DNA from: Selenomonas ruminantium subsp. lactilytica TAM6421
GTDB taxonomy: Bacteria > Bacillota > Negativicutes > Selenomonadales > Selenomonadaceae
Reading direction: 5' to 3'
Assembly: GCF_000284095.1 (NCBI RefSeq)
Contig: NC_017068.1
Coordinates: 992,001-1,056,000 of the forward strand
Length of the DNA stretch: 64,000 nucleotides
Part shown: positions 52,306-60,169 of the stretch, in pieces
Layout of the letters: every line of letters begins with the position of its first letter
Numbering within the stretch: position 1 is the stretch's first letter
Translations under genes and position numbers: made by a program
Notes under the pieces: model-generated
Told to the model about the DNA's origin: nothing
The model's database searches: none
What the model saw: only the letters and a program-made list of their open reading frames with translations

Positions 52306-53205
52306 AATTTTAAAGAACTAACGAAACAAGACAAAGATCTTCTCGATAAATATTATAGTAGTGGTTATTACGAGAATTCTCATTTTAATTTCACCAATCT
52401 CTTTATGTGGCGCAAGCCCTATCATGTAAAACATGCAGAACAAGGGGGCATCCTCTACTTGACCTGTGAATGGGAAGGGGTGCTCTATGCCCTGCAGCCG
52501 GTTTGCAGCCTGTCCCGCTGGGAGGAAGCAGTGGAAGCCCTGCGCGCTTATTTTGCTGAGCAGGGAGCGGTGCTGTATTTCACGGGAATTGAGAAAGCCT
52601 TTGCCGATTTCTTGGCGGAAAAATACGTCGGGAAGTTTGACATCCAGGCTGACCGGGATAATTTTGACTATGTCTATCTGGCGGATAAGCTCATTTCCCT
52701 GTCCGGGCGCAAGCTGCATTCCAAGAAGAATCACCTGAATGCGTTCCGGAAGCTCTATCCTGAGGCTGAATATCTGGAGATCACGCCGGAAATCCTGCCC
52801 GCCTGCAAGGTGGAGTTGGAAAAATGGTATGCGGCCCATATCGAGGCAATGCCGGAGTCGAAATTCATTCCCTGGGAACGGGATGCCATCCTGGAACTCT
52901 TCGCCGACTGGGATTACTTCAACCTGAAGGGCGGGGCGATTTGCCTCCATGGCAAGATCATTGCCTTTACCTTCGGGGAGCAGCTCAATTCTGATTCCGT
53001 GGTGGTGCATGTAGAAAAGGCCGACCCCAATATCCGCGGGGCATATCCTGCCATCAATCAGGGCTTTGTGGAACATGAATGGAGCGGCATGACCTATATC
53101 AACCGGGAGGAGGATATGGGGCAGGAAGGCCTGCGCAAGGCCAAGGAATCCTACAAGCCGGAAAAGATGATTGAAAAGTACAATGCGAAAGCAATCGCAG
53201 ATTAA
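52303..53205 (+). CDS. DUF2156 (phosphatidylglycerol lysyltransferase C-terminal-like) protein
   Basis: A protein of about 300 residues with a double GNAT-like fold of the DUF2156 family, related to the soluble domain of MprF and other aminoacyl-tRNA-dependent transferases. The first standard start codon (52405) would remove 34 residues, yet the sequence before it, NFKELTKQDKDLLDKYYSSG and YYENSHFNFTNLFMW, is the typical family N-terminus. I therefore place the start at ATT 52303. Other cues are KLHSKKNHLNAFRKLYP, AFTFGEQLNSDSVVVHVEKA and YINREEDMGQEGLRKAKESY. The substrate is unknown. phoH follows in 21 bases. Confidence 0.82.
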   Translation: MNFKELTKQDKDLLDKYYSSGYYENSHFNFTNLFMWRKPYHVKHAEQGGILYLTCEWEGVLYALQPVCSLSRWEEAVEALRAYFAEQGAVLYFTGIEKAFADFLAEKYVGKFDIQADRDNFDYVYLADKLISLSGRKLHSKKNHLNAFRKLYPEAEYLEITPEILPACKVELEKWYAAHIEAMPESKFIPWERDAILELFADWDYFNLKGGAICLHGKIIAFTFGEQLNSDSVVVHVEKADPNIRGAYPAINQGFVEHEWSGMTYINREEDMGQEGLRKAKESYKPEKMIEKYNAKAIAD

Positions 53206-53226
53206 CACTAGAGGTGAACAGATTTT

Positions 53227-54231
53227 TTGCAGCAGGCATTAGAACGGAAAATTATTTTTCAGGACAATCATGAAGCCTTCGCTCTTTTGGGTGAAGGCGA
53301 TGAATTTTTACAGGTGTTTCGCAGCGAGTTTGACTGCCAATTCATCAGCCGGGGCACGCAGATCGAGATTCTCGGAGAGGGTGCTCAGGTGGAGATGGCA
53401 GCCAAGGTGCTGGAGGAACTCCTGTATCTCTATCGTCAGGGAACCACCATCACCATGCATGAGGTGCGTTATGGCATCGGTCTGGTCAAGGGCGGCAAGG
53501 GGGAAGCCCTGCATACCCTGTTCGGCGATACCATCCTGGTCACGGCCAGGGGCCGTCATGTGCGTCCTAAGACTTTGGGGCAGCGGCGGTATCTCGATAC
53601 CATCCGCCATAATTCCATCACCTTCGGCATCGGCCCGGCCGGTACCGGCAAGACCTATCTGGCCGTGGTGATGGCAGTAGCAGCCCTGCGCAACCGCGAG
53701 GTGCGCAAGATCATCCTGACCCGTCCGGCTGTGGAAGCCGGGGAACGTCTGGGCTTTCTGCCCGGTGATCTGCAGGACAAGGTCGATCCGTATCTGCGTC
53801 CCCTTTATGATGCCCTGCAGGATATCTTAGGTCAGGATACCTATACAAAATTCATGGCCAAGGGCTTTATCGAGATTGCGCCGCTGGCCTATATGCGCGG
53901 CCGTACGCTGGAAGATGCCTTTATCATCTTGGACGAGGCCCAGAATACCACGGACAAGCAGATGAAGATGTTCCTGACGCGTCTGGGCTTTGGCTCCCGT
54001 ATGGTAGTCACAGGTGACCTGGGACAGGTCGATCTTCCCAGAGGTGTCACTTCGGGCCTCAGAGAAGCGGCCAAGGTGCTGGAAAACGTCAAGGGTGTGG
54101 GCATCGTGCGGCTGGCACCGCTGGATGTGATCCGTCATGAAGTTGTCACCCGCATTGTAGAGGCCTATGGCGCTTATGAAGAGAAGCGCAAGGCCGAAAA
54201 AGAGAAAGAAAAGGCGAAACAGGAAAAGTAA
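53227..54231 (+). CDS. phoH: PhoH-like ATPase
   Basis: A 334-residue PhoH family ATPase, often linked to RNA metabolism and found next to ybeY. An N-terminal KH-like part (about 1-110) is followed by the P-loop GPAGTGKTYLA, the segment LTRPAVEAGERLGFLPGDL, and Walker B IILDEAQNTT with TGDLGQVDLP. The C-terminus is a charged Lys/Glu tail. TTG 53227 is the start, with GAGGTGA at 53212-53218. Confidence 0.94.
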   Translation: MQQALERKIIFQDNHEAFALLGEGDEFLQVFRSEFDCQFISRGTQIEILGEGAQVEMAAKVLEELLYLYRQGTTITMHEVRYGIGLVKGGKGEALHTLFGDTILVTARGRHVRPKTLGQRRYLDTIRHNSITFGIGPAGTGKTYLAVVMAVAALRNREVRKIILTRPAVEAGERLGFLPGDLQDKVDPYLRPLYDALQDILGQDTYTKFMAKGFIEIAPLAYMRGRTLEDAFIILDEAQNTTDKQMKMFLTRLGFGSRMVVTGDLGQVDLPRGVTSGLREAAKVLENVKGVGIVRLAPLDVIRHEVVTRIVEAYGAYEEKRKAEKEKEKAKQEK

Positions 54232-54232
54232 C

Positions 54233-54697
54233 ATGGAAATCATCATCAGCAACGAACCGGAAGATTTACAGGTTCCGGAAGAATATATCGCAAATATCCG
54301 CAGGGCCATCGAAACGGTAGGCGAGCTTTATGGTGTGGAGAACAGCGAAGTCAGCGTGACACTCACCGACAACGAGCATATTCATGTGATCAATCGGGAA
54401 TACCGCGGCGTTGACCGTCCTACGGATGTGATCTCCTTCGCCTTCAATGAGAGCGAGGAGCCGGAAGTAGTGGGCGGCAGCGAAGTGAACGTTTTGGGCG
54501 ATCTGATCATATCGCTGGAACGGGCCGAAGAGCAGGCTGCCGATTACGGTCATAGTGTGCGTCGGGAAGTAGCCTTCCTGACCGTTCATGGCATGCTGCA
54601 TCTTCTGGGCTATGACCATATGGAAGATGAGGAACGGGAAGAGATGGAAGCGGAACAGCGCTTCGTTATGGATAAATTGGGCATCAGCAGAGATTGA
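54233..54697 (+). CDS. ybeY: Endoribonuclease YbeY
   Basis: A 154-residue zinc endoribonuclease for 16S rRNA maturation and ribosome quality control. The zinc motif HGMLHLLGYDH (three His) and the family segment RGVDRPTDVISFAF are both present. It starts one base after the phoH stop and overlaps the upstream end of the era region; phoH-ybeY-era is a widespread order. Confidence 0.96.
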   Translation: MEIIISNEPEDLQVPEEYIANIRRAIETVGELYGVENSEVSVTLTDNEHIHVINREYRGVDRPTDVISFAFNESEEPEVVGGSEVNVLGDLIISLERAEEQAADYGHSVRREVAFLTVHGMLHLLGYDHMEDEEREEMEAEQRFVMDKLGISRD

Positions 54698-54726
54698 AAG
54701 ATAAGAGATTTAGGAAAGAGGCATAT

Positions 54727-55626
54727 ATGGAGCAGAAGATGAAATCCGGCTTTATCGCCGTTATTGGCCGACCGAATGTGGGGAAGTCCACTTTGATCAA
54801 TACCCTGATTGGGCAGAAAATCGCCATTATGAGCGATAAGCCCCAGACCACGCGCAACCGCATCCTGTGTATCCTGACACAGCCCGATGCGCAGATTGTC
54901 TTCCTCGACACCCCAGGCATCCATAAACCGAAACATAAGCTGGGCGAGTATATGGTCAAGGCTGCCGAAGGCACCCTGCGGGAAGTGGATGCGATTTTCT
55001 TCGTGGTGGATGCCACGGAAAAGATGGGCCCCGGCGAGCATTATATCCTGGAGCGCCTGCAGGCAACGAAACGTCCGGTCATCCTCGTGGTCAATAAACT
55101 GGATCTGATCGAACGGGAGCAGGCCCTGCCCATCATTTCCAACTACACCTCCAAATATGAGTTTGCCGGTGTGGTGCCCATTTCCGCCAAGGAGGAAATG
55201 AACCTCGACAGCCTGCTGACGGAGGCTAAGAAGTATCTGCCGGAGGGCCCGCAGTATTATCCGGAGGATATGGTCACTGACCAGCCGGAGCGTCTGATCG
55301 TGGCCGAACTCATCCGTGAGAAAGCACTGCAGCTCACACGGGACGAGATTCCCCACGCCATTGCTGTGGATGTGGACGAAATGACCACCCGCCCCAATGA
55401 CGATGTCTATATCCGTGCCACCATCTATGTGGAGCGGGATTCCCAGAAGGGGATCGTGATTGGTGCCAAGGGTGCCATGCTCAAGGAAATCGGCGCTCTG
55501 GCCCGCACGGATATCCAGAATCTCCTGGGCTCCAAGGTATTCCTGGACCTCTGGGTAAAGGTCAAGAAGGATTGGCGTGACCGTGACGGTATCCTGCGCA
55601 ATTTCGGCTTTGGTGACGAGCGATGA
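54727..55626 (+). CDS. era: GTPase Era
   Basis: A 299-residue ribosome-assembly GTPase. G motifs are GRPNVGKSTL, DTPGIHKPKHKLGEYM, NKLD and SAKEEM, and the C-terminal KH domain contains GIVIGAKGAMLKEIG, which binds the 3' end of 16S rRNA. ATG 54727 (GGAAAGAGG before it) gives the usual N-terminus; a TTG at 54694 overlaps ybeY and is less likely. Overlaps the next gene by four bases. Confidence 0.97.
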   Translation: MEQKMKSGFIAVIGRPNVGKSTLINTLIGQKIAIMSDKPQTTRNRILCILTQPDAQIVFLDTPGIHKPKHKLGEYMVKAAEGTLREVDAIFFVVDATEKMGPGEHYILERLQATKRPVILVVNKLDLIEREQALPIISNYTSKYEFAGVVPISAKEEMNLDSLLTEAKKYLPEGPQYYPEDMVTDQPERLIVAELIREKALQLTRDEIPHAIAVDVDEMTTRPNDDVYIRATIYVERDSQKGIVIGAKGAMLKEIGALARTDIQNLLGSKVFLDLWVKVKKDWRDRDGILRNFGFGDER

Positions 55627-56231
55627 AGGAAAGCTGTTCGAAGCGGATTTCCCGCCGTTTTATCAATGGCCTGATCATTCTCGTGCCGCTGGCCATCACC
55701 ATCTTCGTGGTGCTGGAAACGCTGAACTTTACGGAAGGGGTGCTGGGCAAGCACCTCCCGTTTTATTTTCCGGGCATGGGAATTGTCACCCTGCTGCTGG
55801 TCATCTATCTGACGGGGTGGGCTTCAACCTATTGGGCGGCTCGCCGACTGATTCATATTGGGGAGACATTGCTGGGCAAGATTCCTGTCATCAAGTTTAT
55901 CTATAACAGCGTCAAGCATCTGTCCACGGCAGTATTCGAGTCCAATAATATGTTTGATCATGTGGTGCTGGTGCCCTTTCACCAGTCCCAGGCGTTGGGC
56001 TTTATCATGGCCGATGTGCCTCAGACCTTGAAGGACAAGCTCGGGGATGACTATGTCTGCGTTTTTGTGCCCTGGAGCCTTAACATGACCTCCGGGACCA
56101 ATCTCTTTGTCAAAAAGAGTGATGTGACCTATTTGGATATCAGCAGCGAGTCGGCCCTGCAGTATATGCTGACAGCCGGTGCAGTCATGCCCAAACGCAT
56201 CAGCGATGTGAAGCCAGAGGAGAATAAATAA
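55623..56231 (+). CDS. DUF502-family membrane protein
   Basis: A 202-residue protein with two N-terminal membrane segments (about 12-35 and 52-75) and a C-terminal soluble part with HVVLVPFHQSQALGFIMADV. Members are widespread in diderms and Firmicutes with no settled function. Start ATG overlaps the era stop (ATGA), and its own stop overlaps recO (TAATG). Confidence 0.9.
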   Translation: MKESCSKRISRRFINGLIILVPLAITIFVVLETLNFTEGVLGKHLPFYFPGMGIVTLLLVIYLTGWASTYWAARRLIHIGETLLGKIPVIKFIYNSVKHLSTAVFESNNMFDHVVLVPFHQSQALGFIMADVPQTLKDKLGDDYVCVFVPWSLNMTSGTNLFVKKSDVTYLDISSESALQYMLTAGAVMPKRISDVKPEENK

Positions 56232-56962
56232 TGGGAAGCTACCAAACTGCCGCAGTAGTCTTAGGGTCCAGAAATTGGGGCGAAGCGGATAAGATGGTGA
56301 CGCTCTTTACAGCAGACCGCGGCCTTGTAGAGGCCGCGGCTTTTGGCTGCCGCCGTCCGAGAAGTTCCCTGGCCGCCGGCATGCAGATGTTTTCCAGCAT
56401 CGAGGTGCAGCTCTCCGAGGGCCGGCGGCTGGACACGGTGCGACAATGTACCCTGAAGCGTCACTATAAGAAGCTCACCGAGGATCTGGAGGTCATGGCC
56501 TATGGCAGTTTTGTGGCCGAATTCCTGCGGGAATTTTTACCGCCGGGGCAGGCCGAGCCCCATATGTTTGCCCGTCTTTTATACATCCTCGATTCTTTTG
56601 AGATGCGCAATCCCAGAGTGACGGCGTTGATGGCTGTGATCCAGCTGCTCGAATTCACCGGCATGCAGCTGCATTTTGAACACTGCGTCCATTGCGGGGC
56701 TGCAGTGAGCGATGACGCCCTGTTCAGCATGACTGCGGGCGGCGTTCTCTGCGAAGACTGCCGGGAGCCGGGGGCGCAGCCCTTGGCCGATGAATTGCGT
56801 CGCTTTATCCTGGCGCTCAGGGATTACAATTGGGAAAATCCGCAGGAACTCAAAGTGACCGGCAGCCTGCTGATGCAAGCGGAGCAATTGTTCCTGACCT
56901 ATCTGCAGAATCTGCTGGGCAGGCCGCTGAAGTCATTGGCCTTTATCCAGCAATTGTCATGA
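56231..56962 (+). CDS. recO: DNA repair protein RecO
   Basis: A 243-residue RecO that loads RecA on gapped DNA together with RecR. The OB-fold N-terminus (YQTAAVVLGSRNWGEADKMV) is followed by a helical part and a zinc site with two CxxC pairs (CVHC and CEDC). Last gene of the phoH-ybeY-era-DUF502-recO run, followed by a terminator. Confidence 0.95.
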   Translation: MGSYQTAAVVLGSRNWGEADKMVTLFTADRGLVEAAAFGCRRPRSSLAAGMQMFSSIEVQLSEGRRLDTVRQCTLKRHYKKLTEDLEVMAYGSFVAEFLREFLPPGQAEPHMFARLLYILDSFEMRNPRVTALMAVIQLLEFTGMQLHFEHCVHCGAAVSDDALFSMTAGGVLCEDCREPGAQPLADELRRFILALRDYNWENPQELKVTGSLLMQAEQLFLTYLQNLLGRPLKSLAFIQQLS

Positions 56963-56981
56963 AAAATTTGCTATGGTAACG

Positions 56982-57033
56982 CGGGCTATGCGTAAGTGAG
57001 CAATCATTTAGGCATAGCCCGTTTAAATTTTTT
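56982..57033 (+). terminator. Terminator after recO
   Basis: CGGGCTATGC (56982-56991) pairs with GCATAGCCCG (57012-57021), followed by TTTAAATTTTTTT. Confidence 0.85.
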
Positions 57034-57035
57034 CT

Positions 57036-57064
57036 TTGACATTTTTTAGTACCTGGTATAAAAT
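57036..57064 (+). promoter_or_regulatory. Promoter of the acyl-CoA synthetase gene
   Basis: TTGACA (57036-57041), 17 bases, TAAAAT (57059-57064). FapR-like sites cover the spacer, the -10 and the start point. Confidence 0.75.
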
Positions 57065-57080
57065 TAGTAACAGGTACTAA
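57046..57080. promoter_or_regulatory. Two adjacent FapR-like operators
   Basis: TTAGTACCTGGTATAAA (57046-57062) and TTAGTAACAGGTACTAA (57064-57080), one base apart. The second, read on the other strand, is a near-perfect copy of the FapR consensus (TTAGTACCTG-TACTAA type). The outer TTAGTACCTG and CAGGTACTAA also form a perfect inverted repeat. FapR is the malonyl-CoA-sensing repressor of lipid genes in Bacillus and relatives; no fapR gene lies in the window. Confidence 0.65.
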
Positions 57081-57109
57081 TTTTTGTTTAGAGAGAAAAG
57101 AGTGATAAA

Positions 57110-58594
57110 ATGCTTATCCATGATTTGATTTATCGGGGCGCACCGGATGATTTGGCAATTGTGGATCATGAACGTCGTTTTACGTATAGAGAGCTGCAGC
57201 TGGCGGTAAAAGCCTGCCGTGACCGTCTGGCGGCCAGCGGGGTCCATCAGGGTGACCGTGTCGGTATCTTCACGCGCAACAGTGCGGAGTTCATCTTTGC
57301 CTATATGGGTATCACTTCCCTGGGGGCAATCGCTGTTCCCCTGAATTTCCAGCTCAGCAATCGCGAGATTGCCTATATCATCAAAGATGCCGGCATCCGG
57401 CTGCTGCTGACCTATCAGCCGTTGAATCTGGTGGATTCTCTGGCGCAGCTGCGCTGTCAGCTCAGAGTGGTGCAGTATGATATCCGCACCATTGGCAAGG
57501 CCAAACCAGGTATCGAAGAGGCACCGGAACTGTCCGAGTTCTTCAGCGCGGATAATCCCTGCCAGATCATCTACACGTCAGGCACCACAGGCAACCCCAA
57601 GGGTGCAGTGATTTCCCATCACAATCTGCTGTTCAATGTAGGGCAGATTGCCTATATGGGCTGCAAGCCCGGGCATAAGGCGCTTTGCGTCCTGCCGATG
57701 TACCACTGCTATGGACTGACCTGTGCGGTATTTTATACGCTTAGTGTCGGCGCGGCCATCGTCATCCTCGATTCCTTCACGCCGCGGACGACGATCAGCA
57801 CTATTCGCGAGGAAGGTGTCACCGACCTCTATCTGGTGCCGTCCATCTGCAGCCTGTTGACAAAACTCGGCACGCCGGAGGATATGAAAACGGTGCGCTT
57901 GGTGGTCAGCGCCGGCACGACCTTGCCGTTGAAGATCCAACAGGACTTTACGGAGAAGTTCGGCTTGGATATCAGCGAGGCCTATGGCCTTTCGGAAACA
58001 TCGCCAATCGTCACCATGACACCGCTGGGGAAGACAAAGGTAGGTTCCTGCGGGCCGGTGGTGCCGGATCTGCAATGGAAACTTGTCAATGATCAAGGAG
58101 ATGAGGTTCCACAGGGAGAATTGGGAGAGCTCGTCGTCAAAGGCGAGAATGTGATGCTGGGCTATTGGAATCTTCCTGATGTGACCTATGATGCCATGCG
58201 GGGCGGCTGGTTCCATACGGGTGATGTGGCCCGAGCCGATGAAGATGGCTATATCTACATCGTCGATCGCATCAAGGATATGATCATCAGCATGGGCGAG
58301 AATGTCTACCCGCGCGAAGTCGAAGAAGTAATCTATCAGTTCCCGGGTGTTCATGAGGCCGCTGTCATCGGCATCGAGGACAAACTCCGCGGCCAGGCAG
58401 GTGCCTGTTTCTACAGCGTCCACCCGGGAGCATCCGTCAATATTCGGGAACTCAAGCACTACCTGCAAAACAATCTGGCCCTCTACAAAATTCCCCGGGA
58501 GTTCCACATTATGGAAAAACTGCCCCGTACCTCTACGGGCAAGATTGCCAAGAAGGAGATTCTGGCGGAATTCCAGGCTGGGAAGATCGAATGA
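57110..58594 (+). CDS. Acyl-CoA synthetase (AMP-forming), fatty acid CoA ligase type
   Basis: A 494-residue class I adenylate-forming enzyme. The AMP-binding motif YTSGTTGNPKGAVISH, the motif YGLSETSP, the hinge-region GWFHTGDVARADEDGYIYIVD and the C-terminal catalytic Lys in PRTSTGKIAKKEI are all present. It should activate a carboxylic acid, probably a medium or long chain fatty acid, to its CoA thioester. The FapR-like operators before it support a lipid role. Only 21 bases separate it from the convergent cydC; no terminator is seen there. Confidence 0.92.
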   Translation: MLIHDLIYRGAPDDLAIVDHERRFTYRELQLAVKACRDRLAASGVHQGDRVGIFTRNSAEFIFAYMGITSLGAIAVPLNFQLSNREIAYIIKDAGIRLLLTYQPLNLVDSLAQLRCQLRVVQYDIRTIGKAKPGIEEAPELSEFFSADNPCQIIYTSGTTGNPKGAVISHHNLLFNVGQIAYMGCKPGHKALCVLPMYHCYGLTCAVFYTLSVGAAIVILDSFTPRTTISTIREEGVTDLYLVPSICSLLTKLGTPEDMKTVRLVVSAGTTLPLKIQQDFTEKFGLDISEAYGLSETSPIVTMTPLGKTKVGSCGPVVPDLQWKLVNDQGDEVPQGELGELVVKGENVMLGYWNLPDVTYDAMRGGWFHTGDVARADEDGYIYIVDRIKDMIISMGENVYPREVEEVIYQFPGVHEAAVIGIEDKLRGQAGACFYSVHPGASVNIRELKHYLQNNLALYKIPREFHIMEKLPRTSTGKIAKKEILAEFQAGKIE

Positions 58595-58615
58595 TTTCTT
58601 AGGGGTCAATAGGCG

Positions 58616-60169
58616 TTAAGGCATTTTCATGATTTGTGAGAATCTATGCAGCTGTGGCAGGTCATGGGTAATCACGATTACGGTTTGACCGGTCAGATTT
58701 GACCGGTCAATTATATTGTCCAGAACCTTTTCGGCAGTTGACAGTTCAAGGCCGGCGGTGGGCTCGTCAAAGAGCAGGATGGGGGCAGAACTGACCAGAA
58801 TCAGGGCCGTGATCAGGCGGTTGCGTTCGCCGCCGGAGAGAAAGCAGGCATTATCCCCTAAGGGTGTATCGATTCCCTGGGGGAGTTTTTTTATAAGGTT
58901 AGTCAGTTGGGCGGCTTGCAGAGCCGTTGACATGTCATTTTCACTGATGTCAGGGTGCAGGCGCAGGAAATTTTCACGGATGGACTGGCTGAAGAGATAA
59001 CTGCCCTGCGGGATGGCGCAGATGGGGGCAGAATTGGCCTGACAATAACTGACGGAGCCGGCAGTGGGTTGCCAGAGACCGGCCAGCAGGTAAGCCAAGG
59101 TGGTCTTGCCGCTGCCGCTGTCGCCGATAATGGCCAGATGCTGGCCAGGGGCAAGGGCGAAATTCAGCTGCTGGAAGATATCTGTATCGTGGGGATAGTG
59201 GAAAGAAAGATTTTTGACGGTCAGCAAAGGGGCATCGTTGTCGGCCATGGTTTCTTTTCCTGTTGGTGATGACTGCAATGCCTGGGCGGCAAGGCGGGCT
59301 TCCTGGAAATGGCGAATGGCATGGGGGAGCTGGGGAAGTTCGTTGAAGAAGGCCAACAGGACCAAAAGCCATAGGGATAAGCCGATGCCATCGAGCATAT
59401 CCTGCCGGACGTCATCAATCAGCAGGGCAAAGAGGCTGACAAAGATCAGCAGGCGCACAATGCCCAAACATAAATCAATCTGATCCTGCTGCTTTTGGCT
59501 ATGCAAGAGTTCCCGTTGCCAGTTCAGCGCTGAACGATCAAGTTCGTTGCAGGCCAGGGGCAGGCTGCTGGTCATAAGGAGTTCATGGGAACTCTGGGCA
59601 AAATCCAGCAATTGATTGCGGTAGGCCTGGCTTTGGCGGCTTTTTTTAGACATAGGGAACCATAGCGGCAGCAGGTGGAGAACATAGAGCAAGGGGAGCA
59701 GCAGCACATAAAATTTCAGCAGCGGATAAAGACAGAACATCAGCAGTGCCAGCCCTAGAAGCAGGACGGCTGGTGGGAGCAGTCCGCGCAGCAGGAAATC
59801 CTGTACGATTTCACCATTGGTGAGTAAGGCATTTAGCATGGTGCCCTGCTTTGTCCTGTTTTGGGGCATGTTTGCCAGCTGGCTGGCGGTATCGTAGAGG
59901 CGCAGGCGCAGGTTTTCCACCAGCGCAAAGGCTTTTGCATGGGTGAAATAGCGTTCGCCATAGCGCAGGATTGCCCGGCCAATGCCCAAGGCCCGCACAG
60001 CGGTTATGCCAAAGGACAGGGCATAGAGAGGCGGCATCAGGGCTGCAGAGCTGATCAGCCAGGCGGCGGCGCCTAGCAGCCCCAGATTGGTGAGCAGGGC
60101 GCCAAGGCTGAGTGTCAGCAGCAGGCAGATTTCAAAGGGGCGCAGTATGGTGAAGATTTCTCTTAACAT
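58616..60169 (-). CDS. cydC: Cysteine/glutathione ABC exporter subunit CydC
   Basis: A 517-residue half-transporter with six predicted membrane segments and a C-terminal ATPase: Walker A GDSGSGKTTLAYLLAGLW, signature FLSGGERNRL, Walker B PILLFDEPTAGLEL. CydDC exports reduced thiols to the periplasm, which is needed for assembly of cytochrome bd. Its start overlaps the cydD stop by one base. The last part of the gene carries two TTGACCGGTCAA-type repeats. CydC and CydD were assigned by order and signature and could be swapped. Confidence 0.9.
   Translation of the reverse strand: MLREIFTILRPFEICLLLTLSLGALLTNLGLLGAAAWLISSAALMPPLYALSFGITAVRALGIGRAILRYGERYFTHAKAFALVENLRLRLYDTASQLANMPQNRTKQGTMLNALLTNGEIVQDFLLRGLLPPAVLLLGLALLMFCLYPLLKFYVLLLPLLYVLHLLPLWFPMSKKSRQSQAYRNQLLDFAQSSHELLMTSSLPLACNELDRSALNWQRELLHSQKQQDQIDLCLGIVRLLIFVSLFALLIDDVRQDMLDGIGLSLWLLVLLAFFNELPQLPHAIRHFQEARLAAQALQSSPTGKETMADNDAPLLTVKNLSFHYPHDTDIFQQLNFALAPGQHLAIIGDSGSGKTTLAYLLAGLWQPTAGSVSYCQANSAPICAIPQGSYLFSQSIRENFLRLHPDISENDMSTALQAAQLTNLIKKLPQGIDTPLGDNACFLSGGERNRLITALILVSSAPILLFDEPTAGLELSTAEKVLDNIIDRSNLTGQTVIVITHDLPQLHRFSQIMKMP
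58685..58710. repeat. TTGACCGGTCAA pair inside cydC
   Basis: TTGACCGGTCAG (58685-58696) and TTGACCGGTCAA (58699-58710). On the coding (-) strand, 18 bases (ATAATTGACCGGTCAAAT) are identical to 5300-5317 in cbiP, reading IDRSN in both proteins. Confidence 0.6.
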
